From positions 806,001 through 870,000 of the forward strand of contig NZ_RCVT01000001.1 in NCBI RefSeq assembly GCF_016107325.1: a DNA stretch of 64,000 nucleotides, read 5' to 3'. Position 1 is the stretch's first letter. Each line of letters starts with the position of its first letter. A model generated the notes under the pieces. The model was not told where the DNA came from and did not search any database. It saw nothing but the letters and a program-made list of their open reading frames with translations. This document shows, one piece after another, positions 34,022 through 43,327 of the stretch. The position numbers were made by a program, and so were the translations under genes. Origin of the DNA: Sphingomonas sp. MA1305. Lineage in GTDB: Bacteria; Pseudomonadota; Alphaproteobacteria; Sphingomonadales; Sphingomonadaceae.

Positions 34022-34309
34022 TCAGTTCCTCCGATCGAGCTGGTAGTTGGACGCGGCGTAGGACGATTGCGACAGCGGTGGCTGCGGCGCGTTCAGTCCC
34101 GGCTTCCAGTCCGGATTGTCGGCGGCGACGATCCGCTCGACGGTGTTGAGCCGGTCTTCGAGGCGACGGGCCAGGTTATACATCTCATCGAGCAGCCGTT
34201 CGTCCTCGTCGGTGATCTTCGGCGCCTGCTTCCACTTCGTGATGTAGTGGAAGATGACCCAGGGTAAGCCGATGAAGATCGCCGGAATGACGATGATTTC
34301 GGACCCCAT
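34022..34309 (-). CDS. pspB: Phage shock protein PspB
   Basis: A 95-residue protein: membrane helix (about 3-22, IIVIPAIFIGLPWVIFHY), then the PspB-type cytoplasmic helix with DEDERLLDEMYNLARRLEDR and VERIVAADNPDW. The latter motif is close to that of E. coli PspB, whose tail also has DNPEW. A Pro/Gln-rich end (PQPPLSQSSYAASNY) is extra. It follows pspA by 1 bp and precedes pspC by 1 bp. Confidence 0.88.
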   Translation of the reverse strand: MGSEIIVIPAIFIGLPWVIFHYITKWKQAPKITDEDERLLDEMYNLARRLEDRLNTVERIVAADNPDWKPGLNAPQPPLSQSSYAASNYQLDRRN

Positions 34310-34310
34310 C

Positions 34311-34988
34311 TCAGCCCTCCTGTCCGCTGCGGTTGCTCAGCCGCGCCTTCAGCGCCGCCAGTTCGGCATCGACCTTGTCGCTCTGGCGCAATTCGGCGAT
34401 TTCCTCTTCGAGCGTCTTCGTGACACCCAGGCCGAGCGCCTCGGCGCGACCCTCGGCATCGTCGACGCGGCGTTCCAGGACGTCGAAGCGGCTGAACGCT
34501 TCGTTGGTCTTGGGACCGGCGTACATCTCGCGCAGGCGGAAGCGGTTGTTGGCGCTTTCCAGCCGCGTCTGCACATTGGCCTGCTTGGTCCGCGCCTCGG
34601 TCAGCTTCTTCTGCAGCTTGGCGATATCCTCTTCCGACGCGCGCAGCGCATCGTCGAGCACCTGCACCTCGGCCTTCAACTGGTCGGCCATGTCGACCGC
34701 CTTCTGCTTCTCGACCAGCGCCGCCTTGGCCAGATCCTCGCGGTCCTTCGACAGCGCCAGTTCGGCCTTCTCGGTCCAGTTCGCCTGCAGCTGTTCCAGC
34801 TTCAGGATGTGGCGCCGCATCTCCTTCTGATCGGCGATGGTGCGGGCCGCGGACGCGCGGACCTCGACCAGCGTCTCCTCCATCTCGAGGATGATCATCC
34901 GGATCATCTTCGCCGGGTCTTCTGCCTTTTCCAGCAGGTCGGCGAAGTTGGCGGCGACGATGTCGCGGGTGCGGGAGAAAATGCCCAT
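34311..34988 (-). CDS. pspA: Phage shock protein A
   Basis: A 225-residue PspA/IM30 coiled-coil protein. MGIFSRTRDIVAANFADLLEKAEDP is the amphipathic membrane-binding start, and the rest is long helices (KLEQLQANWTEKAELAL) with the conserved tail around LRQSDKVDAELAALKARL. PspA stabilises damaged inner membranes and in enterobacteria represses PspF. The gene is first of the main psp block; a 46-residue protein gene stands before it. Confidence 0.94.
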   Translation of the reverse strand: MGIFSRTRDIVAANFADLLEKAEDPAKMIRMIILEMEETLVEVRASAARTIADQKEMRRHILKLEQLQANWTEKAELALSKDREDLAKAALVEKQKAVDMADQLKAEVQVLDDALRASEEDIAKLQKKLTEARTKQANVQTRLESANNRFRLREMYAGPKTNEAFSRFDVLERRVDDAEGRAEALGLGVTKTLEEEIAELRQSDKVDAELAALKARLSNRSGQEG

Positions 34989-35057
34989 CGGTACTGATGC
35001 TCCTGGAAAATGGGACCGGGGCGGGCGAGGGAAACGAGCCCGCCCCGGGTCGCCGCC

Positions 35058-35198
35058 TTACGCCGTCTGGCGGGCGGCGGACACGGTGGCCGCGTGATGC
35101 GTCGCCGCCGGACCCACCGCACCCGCCACGCAGGTGGCGCTGAAGACGATGGTGCAGGCGATGGCGGCGATGGTGCGGCCGATGTCGGACTTGAACAT
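35058..35198 (-). CDS. Small exported or membrane protein leading the psp operon
   Basis: A 46-residue protein with a GGAGG ribosome site 5 bp before ATG. MFKSDIGRTIAAIACTIVFS forms one hydrophobic segment that could be a signal peptide, followed by a short tail rich in Ala and His (PAATHHAATVSAARQTA). It is the first gene after the sigma-54 promoter and just ahead of pspA, so it is induced with the operon. No known homologue comes to mind. Confidence 0.65.
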   Translation of the reverse strand: MFKSDIGRTIAAIACTIVFSATCVAGAVGPAATHHAATVSAARQTA

Positions 35199-35256
35199 GG
35201 AAACCTCCTGAATTCTGAACCTTGGTGCCGCCTGCTTGGCGGCTTGCCCAAAGCAT

Positions 35257-35272
35257 TGCAGGAGGCGTGCCA
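35257..35272 (-). promoter_or_regulatory. Sigma-54 (-24/-12) promoter of the psp operon
   Basis: On the minus strand, TGGCACGCCTCCTGCA matches the sigma-54 consensus TGGCACG-N4-TTGCA with one mismatch and the exact GG-N10-GC spacing. It lies 59 bp before the first psp gene and between pspA and the divergent sigma-54 activator gene pspF, exactly where expected. Transcription should begin near 35246. Confidence 0.85.
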
Positions 35273-35307
35273 ATTCCGAAAACGGCTGATTTGCGCGGTT
35301 TTCTGGT

Positions 35308-35327
35308 GTGGTATTCGCATGAACCAC
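35308..35327. promoter_or_regulatory. Inverted repeat, possible PspF binding site
   Basis: GTGGT at 35308-35312 and ACCAC at 35323-35327 form a small palindrome 35-55 bp upstream of the -24 box and near the pspF start. PspF-type activators bind upstream sites at such distances. This is a weak candidate based on symmetry and position only. Confidence 0.35.
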
Positions 35328-35373
35328 ATATGAACGCTTGCGGACCATTGGGATTTTGCGCCAAGAGTTGGCG

Positions 35374-36438
<1,065 letters not shown>

Positions 36439-36448
36439 CCTACCCCTT

Positions 36449-36553
36449 CGTCATCCCGGCGCAAGCCGGGACCCATGGACAGGGTACGGTTGCGAGGTTG
36501 CGAGCCCCTTCAGCCGATCGCAACCATGGGTCCCGGCTTTCGCCGGGATGACG
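36449..36553. repeat. REP/BIME-like inverted repeat pair
   Basis: Arms 36449-36476 and 36526-36553 (CGTCATCCCGGCGCAAGCCG and CGGCTTTCGCCGGGATGACG) lie in the 231-bp gap between pspF and the superoxide dismutase gene, the same family as at 14.4 kb. Confidence 0.8.
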
Positions 36554-36669
36554 AAGAATCGGTGCAGCACCCGCAAACGTCATCACGCTTGCGTAACGGC
36601 GCGGGAGCATTACCCCGCCTGCTGCGTTGACGGGCGCGAACCCCGTTCCATCTCAGGAGGCCCAAAGCC

Positions 36670-37275
36670 ATGGCATTCGAACTGCCGCCGCTCCCCTACG
36701 ACTATGACGCGCTGGAACCGGTCATCTCCAAGGAGACGATGACCTTCCACCACGACAAGCATCACGCGGCCTATACCGCCAAGCTCAACGAGGGCGTCGA
36801 GAAGGACGCATCGCTCGCCGGCAAGTCGATCGAGGACATCCTCGCCAACATCTCGTCGCAGCCGCCGCTCGTCCGCAACAATGGTGGCGGCTATTGGAAC
36901 CACGACTTCTTCTGGAAGATCATGGCGCCCAAGGGGTCGACCCAGCCGTCGGGCGCGCTGAAGGAGGCGATCGACGCCTATGGCGGGCTCGACCAGCTGA
37001 AGGAGGACTTCAACACCAAGGGCGCGGGCCAGTTCGGTTCGGGCTGGGCCTGGGTGATCAAGACCGCCGACGGTCAGCTCAAGGTCACCTCGACGCCGAA
37101 CCAGGACAATCCGCTGATGGACGTGGTCGAGGACCGCGGTACGCCGATCCTCGGCAACGACGTGTGGGAACACGCCTATTACCTGACCTACAAGAACGAT
37201 CGCCCGGGCTACCTCAAGGCCTGGTGGGACATCGTCAACTGGGACGAGGCGGGCAAGCGGTTCGACGCCGCCTGA
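36670..37275 (+). CDS. sodB: Superoxide dismutase (iron type)
   Basis: A 201-residue Fe/Mn SOD. Metal ligands are His27 (MTFHHDKHH), the His of [11 protein letters not shown], and Asp and His of DVWEHAYYL. It converts superoxide to oxygen and hydrogen peroxide in the cytoplasm. The motif pattern favours an iron enzyme, but Mn or cambialistic use cannot be excluded. A ribosome site (CAGGAGG) precedes the ATG and a strong terminator follows. Confidence 0.93.
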   Translation: MAFELPPLPYDYDALEPVISKETMTFHHDKHHAAYTAKLNEGVEKDASLAGKSIEDILANISSQPPLVRNNGGGYWNHDFFWKIMAPKGSTQPSGALKEAIDAYGGLDQLKEDFNTKGAGQFGSGWAWVIKTADGQLKVTSTPNQDNPLMDVVEDRGTPILGNDVWEHAYYLTYKNDRPGYLKAWWDIVNWDEAGKRFDAA

Positions 37276-37300
37276 CGCTCGTCAAGCTAATTGAATGGAG

Positions 37301-37327
37301 GGCGCTGCCGGCGACGGTGGCGCCTTT
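37301..37327 (+). terminator. Terminator after sodB
   Basis: GGCGCTGCCG and CGGTGGCGCC form a 10-bp stem (two G-U pairs) closed by a GCGA tetraloop and followed by TTT. It begins 25 bp after the sodB stop. Confidence 0.7.
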
Positions 37328-37478
37328 CGCGTTTTCCGCCCGGTGCGGACTAGCGCATCCACCATATGCCGTTAGTGCAACGATACCAGGAACAGGGCCG
37401 ATACGGACACGTTGCCGTGCCGTCATTCCCACCGGTTCGCGCCCGCTGATGGACGTGCCGGCCAGAAGGAGGTGGCGC

Positions 37479-38336
37479 ATGACGGTTCATCAGCCCATTC
37501 AGCCAGCCACCACCCGTCGCTTTCCAGCCGCGGCGGAGGCGGAGCGGCCGCGTCCGGTCGCGCTCGCCCGGCGATTGGCGGCGGAAGCGATCGGCACCTT
37601 CTGGCTGGTGCTCGGCGGCTGCGGTGCCGCCGTGGTCGCGGCGGGGGCGGGCGTACCGGGCAGCATCGGCATGGCCGGCGTCGCGCTCGCCTTCGGCCTG
37701 ACCGTCTTCACCATGGCTTTCGCCGTCGGCTTCACCTCGGGCGGGCATTTCAACCCGGCGGTGAGCATCGGCCTGACCGTCGCCGGGCGCTTCGCGGCGC
37801 GCGATCTACCAGGCTATGTCGCGGCGCAGCTGGTCGGCGCCATCCTCGCCAGTGCCGCGCTCGCCGTCCTTGCTGGCGGCGCGCCGGGCTTCGACCTCGT
37901 CGCCAGCGGCTTCGCCGCCAACGGCTATGGCGCGCATTCGCCCGGTCACTACAGCATGGCGACGGCGTTTCTGGCAGAGGCGCTGCTGACCGCAGGCTTT
38001 TTGATCGTCATCCTCGGCGCCACCGACCAGCGCTCGTCCGGCCCGTTCGCACCGCTGTCGATCGGTCTGGCGCTGACGCTGATCCATCTGATCTCGATCC
38101 CGATCGACAACACCTCGGTCAATCCGGCGCGCAGCACCGGGCCAGCGCTGTTCATGGGCGGCTGGGCCCTGTCGCAGCTGTGGCTGTTCTGGATTGCACC
38201 GATTGCCGGGGCGGCGGTGGCAGGGCTCGGCGCACGCTGGCTGTTCGCCCACAAGCGCGAGGATCAGTCGCCGGGGCCGATCAGCGATCAGCCGGTCGAG
38301 CGCCTGATCGACGACGGCCGCGTCACCATGGTGTGA
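37479..38336 (+). CDS. aqpZ: Aquaporin Z-type water channel
   Basis: A 285-residue MIP family channel with six membrane helices and two half-helices carrying the NPA boxes (HFNPAVSIG and SVNPARSTG). The Arg right after the second NPA fits a water channel of the AqpZ type rather than a glycerol facilitator. The ATG at 37479 has AAGGAGG 6 bp upstream. A ~40-residue N-terminus and a hydrophilic tail of ~30 residues make it longer than E. coli AqpZ. Confidence 0.9.
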   Translation: MTVHQPIQPATTRRFPAAAEAERPRPVALARRLAAEAIGTFWLVLGGCGAAVVAAGAGVPGSIGMAGVALAFGLTVFTMAFAVGFTSGGHFNPAVSIGLTVAGRFAARDLPGYVAAQLVGAILASAALAVLAGGAPGFDLVASGFAANGYGAHSPGHYSMATAFLAEALLTAGFLIVILGATDQRSSGPFAPLSIGLALTLIHLISIPIDNTSVNPARSTGPALFMGGWALSQLWLFWIAPIAGAAVAGLGARWLFAHKREDQSPGPISDQPVERLIDDGRVTMV

Positions 38337-38343
38337 CCGTCCA

Positions 38344-38370
38344 GCCGCCGCGGGTCATTCCTGCGGCGGC
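38344..38370. terminator. Convergent hairpin between aqpZ and ispZ
   Basis: GCCGCCGC at 38344-38351 pairs with GCGGCGGC at 38363-38370, enclosing GGGTCATTCCT. It overlaps the ispZ stop codon and could end both convergent transcripts. No T-run, so moderate confidence. Confidence 0.45.
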
Positions 38371-39026
38371 ACGGCCGTGGCCGCGTCCTCGGTGGTCAGG
38401 CCGTGGCGCAACAGCATCGGCAGGTTGGCGAAGGCGAACAGCAAGGTCAGCGGGATGGCCCCCCACAGCTTGAACCCGACCCAGAAATCCCAGCTGGTCG
38501 AACGCCATACCGTCTCGTTCAGCGCCGCCATGAACAGGAAGAACAGCGCCCAGTTGCGGGTCAGCTTGCGCCACCCTTCTGCCGTCAGGCCGGGATAGGC
38601 AGCGCCGAGCAGCCCCTCGAGCAACGGTCGCCCGCTGAGCAGGCCATAGCCGAGCACCGCGGCGAACATCGCATAGACGAAGGTCGGCTTCATCTGGATG
38701 AACTTGGGATCGTGGAACCAGACGGTCAGCCCGCCGAAGATCACCACGAAGGCGCCGGAGATCCACAGCATCGGCGACACCCTGCCGAGCTTCACCCGCG
38801 ACACGACCATCGCCACCACCGTCGCGAGCACGAAGGCGACCGTGGCGACGACGACCCGCGCGATCACCAGCGCGCCGGCGCGGTCCAGGTCCGACAGGAA
38901 GCCGGTCGACGCGCCGACCAGCCGCATCGCCAGCGCCGACGGGAACAGGAAATTGGCGGCGAAGAAGACGAGCAAAGGCCCGTATTCCACGCCGAGGCGA
39001 ACGCCGGGGGAGCCCTTTTGCGTCAT
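38355..39026 (-). CDS. ispZ: Inner membrane septation protein IspZ/YciB
   Basis: A 223-residue polytopic membrane protein of the YciB/IspZ family. EYGPLLVFFAANFLF at the N-terminus, then KPTFVYAMFAAVLGYG and LNETVWRSTSWDFWVGFK are characteristic. Roles in septation and envelope integrity have been proposed. The start MTQKGSPG at 39026 is preferred over a longer unstructured N-terminus. ftsY lies 55 bp upstream on the same strand, so the three genes mtaB-ftsY-ispZ probably form an operon. Confidence 0.88.
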   Translation of the reverse strand: MTQKGSPGVRLGVEYGPLLVFFAANFLFPSALAMRLVGASTGFLSDLDRAGALVIARVVVATVAFVLATVVAMVVSRVKLGRVSPMLWISGAFVVIFGGLTVWFHDPKFIQMKPTFVYAMFAAVLGYGLLSGRPLLEGLLGAAYPGLTAEGWRKLTRNWALFFLFMAALNETVWRSTSWDFWVGFKLWGAIPLTLLFAFANLPMLLRHGLTTEDAATAVPPQE

Positions 39027-39081
39027 GCGATAGCGTCCTTCGCCGTCGCCCGGGATTCCGTCCTCGTCACGCAACCGAAGG

Positions 39082-40023
39082 TCATGACTTGCGCACTCCC
39101 GCATCGACGCCGGCGATGATCCGGCTGACCTCATGGGGATCGAAGGGTCTGAGGTCCGTCATCCCCTCGCCGACGCCGATCGCATGGATCGGCAGGCCGT
39201 ATTTCTCCGCCGCGGCGACCAGCACGCCGCCGCGCGCCGTGCCGTCGAGCTTGGTCATGACGAGGCCGGTCACCCCGGCCACTTCCTTGAACACCTCGAT
39301 CTGGCTGAGTGCATTCTGGCCGGTGGTCGCGTCGAGCACGAGCACCACGTCATGCGGGCTGGCCGGGTTGATCCGGCCCAGCACGCGGCGGATCTTGGCC
39401 AGCTCGTCCATCAGCTCGCGCTTGTTCTGTAGCCGGCCGGCGGTGTCGACGATCAGCACGTCGATGCCGGTCTCCGTCGCCTTCTTGACCGCATCCCACA
39501 CCACGCCCGCCGCATCGCCGCCTTCCGGTCCGGTGACGATCGGCACGCCGACCCGCTCCGCCCAGGTGGCGAGCTGGCCGATCGCCGCGGCGCGGAACGT
39601 GTCGCCCGCCGCCAGCATCACGCCATAGTCCTGCTCCATCAGCAGATGGGCGAGCTTGGCGATCGTCGTCGTCTTGCCCGATCCGTTGACGCCGATCACC
39701 AGGATCACCTGCGGGCGCGGGAATGCCTCGATCTCCAGCGGCGTCGCGACCCTGGCGAGTGCTTTCTCCACTTCCTCGGCGACGACCAGGCGGATGCCCA
39801 GTTCCTCCATGTTGCGCTCGAACGTCCCCTCGGCCAGCCGGGTGCGGATGCGACCGGCGGTCTCCGGGCCGAGGTCGGAGGCGATCAGCGCCTCCTCGAT
39901 ATCGTCCAGCGTCGCCTCGTCGAGCCGCGCGCCGCCCAAGCCGGCGAGGTTGCCGACCAGCCGGTCCGACGTCTTGCGAAAGCCGCCGAGCAGACGCTCG
40001 TGCCAGGATGGGGTGGTGCTCAT
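39082..40023 (-). CDS. ftsY: Signal recognition particle receptor FtsY
   Basis: A 313-residue SRP GTPase. The N domain is about residues 10-95, and the G domain has VIGVNGSGKTTTIAKLA, VDTAGRLQNK and TKLDGTARGG. The acidic A domain of E. coli FtsY is absent, as in most alphaproteobacteria, leaving a short amphipathic start (TPSWHERLLGGFRKTS) for membrane contact. It docks Ffh-ribosome complexes at the membrane. Its ATG overlaps the mtaB stop by 4 bp. Confidence 0.95.
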   Translation of the reverse strand: MSTTPSWHERLLGGFRKTSDRLVGNLAGLGGARLDEATLDDIEEALIASDLGPETAGRIRTRLAEGTFERNMEELGIRLVVAEEVEKALARVATPLEIEAFPRPQVILVIGVNGSGKTTTIAKLAHLLMEQDYGVMLAAGDTFRAAAIGQLATWAERVGVPIVTGPEGGDAAGVVWDAVKKATETGIDVLIVDTAGRLQNKRELMDELAKIRRVLGRINPASPHDVVLVLDATTGQNALSQIEVFKEVAGVTGLVMTKLDGTARGGVLVAAAEKYGLPIHAIGVGEGMTDLRPFDPHEVSRIIAGVDAGVRKS

Positions 40024-41258
40024 GCGATATGTCCGGTGAGGTGGATGTCGGTGGCGGCAGCGATGCGGGCCTTAACGATGGTGCCGGCCTCTGCGTGCCC
40101 GATGAAGGTGACGTCGGCGAAATTCCCGGCATGGCCGCGATTGCCGGGGTGTTCGGCGAGCACGTCCTGAGTCGTGCCGACCAGCGTGCGCAGCCACGCC
40201 GCCTTGCGCTGCGCCGCCGCCGCGCGCAGCCGTTCCGCGCGGGCCTTGATCGCGGCGGCATCGACCTGCGGCATCCGGGCGGCGGGCGTGCCGGCGCGGG
40301 GCGAATAGGGGAAGATATGGGCGTGGACGATGTCCGCGTCGGCGATCAGCGCCAGCGTGTCGGCGGCCATCGCATCGTCCTCCGTGGGGAAGCCGGCGAT
40401 CAGGTCCGCACCGATCGCCAGCTCCGGCCGCTTCGCCTTCAGCCGGACGACCGTGTCGATCGCCTGGGCGCGGCTGTGGCGGCGCTTCATCCGCTTGAGG
40501 ATCAGGTCGTTGCCCGCCTGGAAGGAGAGGTGGAGGTGCGGCATGACGCGGGCGTCGCCCGTGACGATCTCGGCCAGCCGCTCGTCGATCTCGATCGAGT
40601 CGAGCGACGACAGCCGCAGCCGCGCCAGCCCCGGCACATGCACCAGGATCCGCTCGACCAGCATGCCGAGGGTCGGACTGCCGGGTAGATCGTGGCCGTA
40701 GCTGGTCAGGTCGACGCCGGTCAGCACTATCTCGCGATGGCCGTTCGCCACCAGATCGGCGATCCGCGCCACCACCGCACCGGCGGGGACGGAGCGGCTC
40801 GGCCCCCGCCCGAAGGGGATGGCGCAGAAGGTGCAGCGATGGTCGCAGCCATTCTGTACCTCGACGAAGGCACGGGCATGGGTGGAGAAGCTGGCGGCGA
40901 GGTGCGGCGCGGTTTCGCGCACCTGCATGATGTCGCCGACCACGACCGGCGTCGCGCTCGTCCAGGCGGCCGGCGACAGTTTGTCGGCATTGCCGATCAC
41001 CCGGTCGACCTCCGCCATGGCGGCGAAGCCGGCGGGGTCAATCTGCGCTGCGCAGCCGGTGACGACCAGCTCGGCCGCCGGCCGCGCGCGCCGGGCGCGC
41101 CGGATCGCCGCCCGCGTCGCCTTGACCGCCGCGCCGGTCACCGCGCAGCTGTTGATCACGACCGTGTCGCGCCCGGCGACGAGCGCGCGGATCGTTTCGC
41201 TTTCGGCGATATTGAGGCGGCAGCCGAGGGAGATGACCTCTGGCGCGGGAGCGTTCAT
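40020..41258 (-). CDS. mtaB: tRNA t6A37 methylthiotransferase MtaB
   Basis: A 412-residue radical SAM methylthiotransferase. The UPF0004 domain (about residues 9-110) has cysteines in SLGCRLN, NSCAVT and VTGCAAQ for one 4Fe-4S cluster. The radical SAM cluster is in GCDHRCTFCAIPFGRG (Cys-x3-Cys-x2-Cys). A TRAM-like C-terminus follows. MtaB puts a methylthio group on t6A at position 37 of tRNAs reading ANN codons. The start MNAPAPEVISLG at 41258 is just upstream of the domain. It overlaps ftsY by 4 bp. Confidence 0.9.
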   Translation of the reverse strand: MNAPAPEVISLGCRLNIAESETIRALVAGRDTVVINSCAVTGAAVKATRAAIRRARRARPAAELVVTGCAAQIDPAGFAAMAEVDRVIGNADKLSPAAWTSATPVVVGDIMQVRETAPHLAASFSTHARAFVEVQNGCDHRCTFCAIPFGRGPSRSVPAGAVVARIADLVANGHREIVLTGVDLTSYGHDLPGSPTLGMLVERILVHVPGLARLRLSSLDSIEIDERLAEIVTGDARVMPHLHLSFQAGNDLILKRMKRRHSRAQAIDTVVRLKAKRPELAIGADLIAGFPTEDDAMAADTLALIADADIVHAHIFPYSPRAGTPAARMPQVDAAAIKARAERLRAAAAQRKAAWLRTLVGTTQDVLAEHPGNRGHAGNFADVTFIGHAEAGTIVKARIAAATDIHLTGHIA

Positions 41259-41335
41259 GCGCCGCGATCTAGTGGGGCGGGGGAGGTAAGTCCATGCGGT
41301 GCCGGTGATCGCTCGCGCTGCGCCATCTCCCCATG

Positions 41336-41569
41336 CGTCATCCCGGCGGAAGCCGGGACTTGTGGAGACGGGACGGTGGCAAGCTGTCGAGTCCCTCGGG
41401 CCGGACGCGACCATGGGTCCCGGCTTCCGCCGGGATGACGAAGGAAGGTGTGGGCGGCGCCCCCCGACCCCGACCGTCATTCCCGCGCAGGCGGGGATCC
41501 AGACTGGTTGGCCGTGCGGCTCTATCCACAACGTCGCGTTTCTGGAGCCCCGCCTCCGCGGGGATGACG
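41336..41569. repeat. Two tandem REP/BIME-like inverted repeat pairs
   Basis: Pair 1: 41336-41360 and 41413-41440; pair 2: 41475-41503 and 41541-41569. Both have CGTCATTCCCGC- or CGTCATCCCGGC-type arms. They fill much of the 515-bp divergent gap between mtaB and ffh. No gene is visible in the rest of the gap apart from the ffh leader. Confidence 0.8.
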
Positions 41570-41703
41570 AGGGGTTGCGAGAGCGGGGCTGAAACGGCAG
41601 CACACACCAGCAGCCTGCCCGAAGACTTGCCTTCCTCGCCGTTTTCCCCTAAGCGGCCCCTTCGTTCCGATTGCGGAGCGTGAAAGGCAAGCGCCATGAG
41701 CGC

Positions 41704-41740
41704 ACGCCGGCCGACGAGGTTTCGTCCGCCGGCGTCTTTT
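41704..41740 (+). terminator. Terminator-like hairpin in the ffh leader
   Basis: ACGCCGGC(C)GACGA pairs with TCGTC(C)GCCGGCGT: a 13-bp stem with one mismatch, a GGTT loop and a CTTTT tail. It lies 33 bp before the ffh ATG and inside a possible in-frame leader peptide starting at 41696. It has the form of an intrinsic terminator, so it may act as an attenuator of ffh. Confidence 0.6.
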
Positions 41741-41773
41741 GCGTTGCGTGATACAGTAGAAGGTTTCGCGGCG

Positions 41774-43297
41774 ATGTTCGACAGTCTCAGCGACCGGCTT
41801 GGCGGCGTCTTCGACCGTCTGCGTGGCCGTGGCGCGCTGACCGAGGCCGACGTGCGGGCCGCGATGCGCGAGGTGCGCGTCGCGCTGCTCGAGGCGGACG
41901 TCGCGCTGCCGGTGGCGCGCAGCTTCGTCGACAAGGTCACCGAGGAAGCGGTCGGCCAGAACGTGCTGCGCTCGATCACGCCGGGGCAGCAGGTCGTCAA
42001 GATCGTCAATGACGCGCTGGTGGAGATGCTCGGCGGCGACGATCCGCAGGGCGCCGAACTGCAGCTGGCGGTGACGCCACCGGCGGTGGTGATGATGGTC
42101 GGCCTGCAGGGTTCGGGCAAGACGACGACGACCGCCAAGATCGCCAAGCGCTTGAGCGCGGGCGCAATGGGGCGCGATCGCAAGAAGGTGCTGATGGCGT
42201 CGCTCGACGTCAATCGCCCGGCCGCGCAGGAGCAGCTGGCGACGCTCGGCACCCAGATCGAGGTGGCGACGCTGCCGATCGTTGCCGGCCAGCAGCCGGT
42301 CGACATCGCCCGCCGCGCGATGCAGGCGGCGAAGCTGCAGGGCTATGACGTCCTGATGCTCGACACCGCCGGTCGCCTCCACGTCGACCAGGCGCTGATG
42401 GACGAGATGAAGGCGGTGGCGGAGATCGCCACGCCGGACGAGATCCTGCTCGTGGTCGACTCGCTGACCGGCCAGGACGCGGTCAACGTCGCGACGAACT
42501 TCTCCGAACAGGTGCCGCTGACCGGCGTCGTGCTCACCCGCATGGACGGCGACGCCCGCGGCGGCGCGGCGCTGTCGATGCGCGCGGTCACCGGCAAGCC
42601 GATCAAATTCGCCGGCACCGGCGAGAAGATGGATGCGCTGGAGGCGTTCCACGCCTCGCGCGTCGCCGGCCGCATTCTCGGCATGGGCGACGTCGTCAGC
42701 CTGGTCGAGCGCGCCGCGGAGTCGATCCAGCAGGAAGACGCCGAGCGCATGTCGAAGCGGCTCCTCAAGGGCCAGTTCGATATGAACGATCTGCGCGGTC
42801 AGTTGCAGCAGATGCGCCGCATGGGCGGCCTCGGCGCGCTCGCCGGCATGATGCCCGGCATGAAGAAGGCGCAGAATGCCGTGGCCCAGGCCGGCGGCGA
42901 CAAGGTGCTGATCCACATGGATGCGATGATCGGCTCGATGACGCTCAAGGAGCGCGCCAATCCGGCGCTGATCAACGCCAAGCGCAAGATCCGCATCGCC
43001 AAGGGCTCCGGCACCACCGTGCAGGAGGTCAACAAGCTCCTGAAGATGCATCTCGAAATGTCGACCGCCATGAAGAAGATCAAGAAGATGGGCGGGCTCA
43101 AGGGCATGATGGCGATGCTCGGCAAGGGCGGCCCGGCGGGCGGCCTCGGCGGCCTCGGCAATGCGATCGGCGGCGCCGATCTCGGCGAGATGATGAACAA
43201 GGCGGGCGGCGGGTTGCCGGGTCTCGGCGGACCCGGCGCGGACGGCATGCCCAAACTGCCGCCCGGCTTCGAGAATTTTCTGAAGAACAAGAAATAA
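41774..43297 (+). CDS. ffh: Signal recognition particle protein Ffh
   Basis: A 507-residue SRP54 GTPase. The start MFDSLSDRLGGVFD gives the standard N domain; an upstream in-frame ATG at 41696 would add 26 Arg/Pro-rich residues and overlap a hairpin. The G domain has GLQGSGKTTTTAKIA, LDTAGRLHVD and TRMDGDARGG, and the Met-rich M domain from about residue 325 binds 4.5S RNA and signal peptides. It is followed 30 bp later by rpsP, a common order. Confidence 0.95.
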   Translation: MFDSLSDRLGGVFDRLRGRGALTEADVRAAMREVRVALLEADVALPVARSFVDKVTEEAVGQNVLRSITPGQQVVKIVNDALVEMLGGDDPQGAELQLAVTPPAVVMMVGLQGSGKTTTTAKIAKRLSAGAMGRDRKKVLMASLDVNRPAAQEQLATLGTQIEVATLPIVAGQQPVDIARRAMQAAKLQGYDVLMLDTAGRLHVDQALMDEMKAVAEIATPDEILLVVDSLTGQDAVNVATNFSEQVPLTGVVLTRMDGDARGGAALSMRAVTGKPIKFAGTGEKMDALEAFHASRVAGRILGMGDVVSLVERAAESIQQEDAERMSKRLLKGQFDMNDLRGQLQQMRRMGGLGALAGMMPGMKKAQNAVAQAGGDKVLIHMDAMIGSMTLKERANPALINAKRKIRIAKGSGTTVQEVNKLLKMHLEMSTAMKKIKKMGGLKGMMAMLGKGGPAGGLGGLGNAIGGADLGEMMNKAGGGLPGLGGPGADGMPKLPPGFENFLKNKK

Positions 43298-43327
43298 CCA
43301 ACTGATTTAGCAAGGAAGAAGAATACA

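Noticed and set aside
41336-41569. Inverted repeat pairs considered as an insertion sequence
   Set aside because: No transposase between them, the spacers are short, and the same unit is found singly elsewhere.
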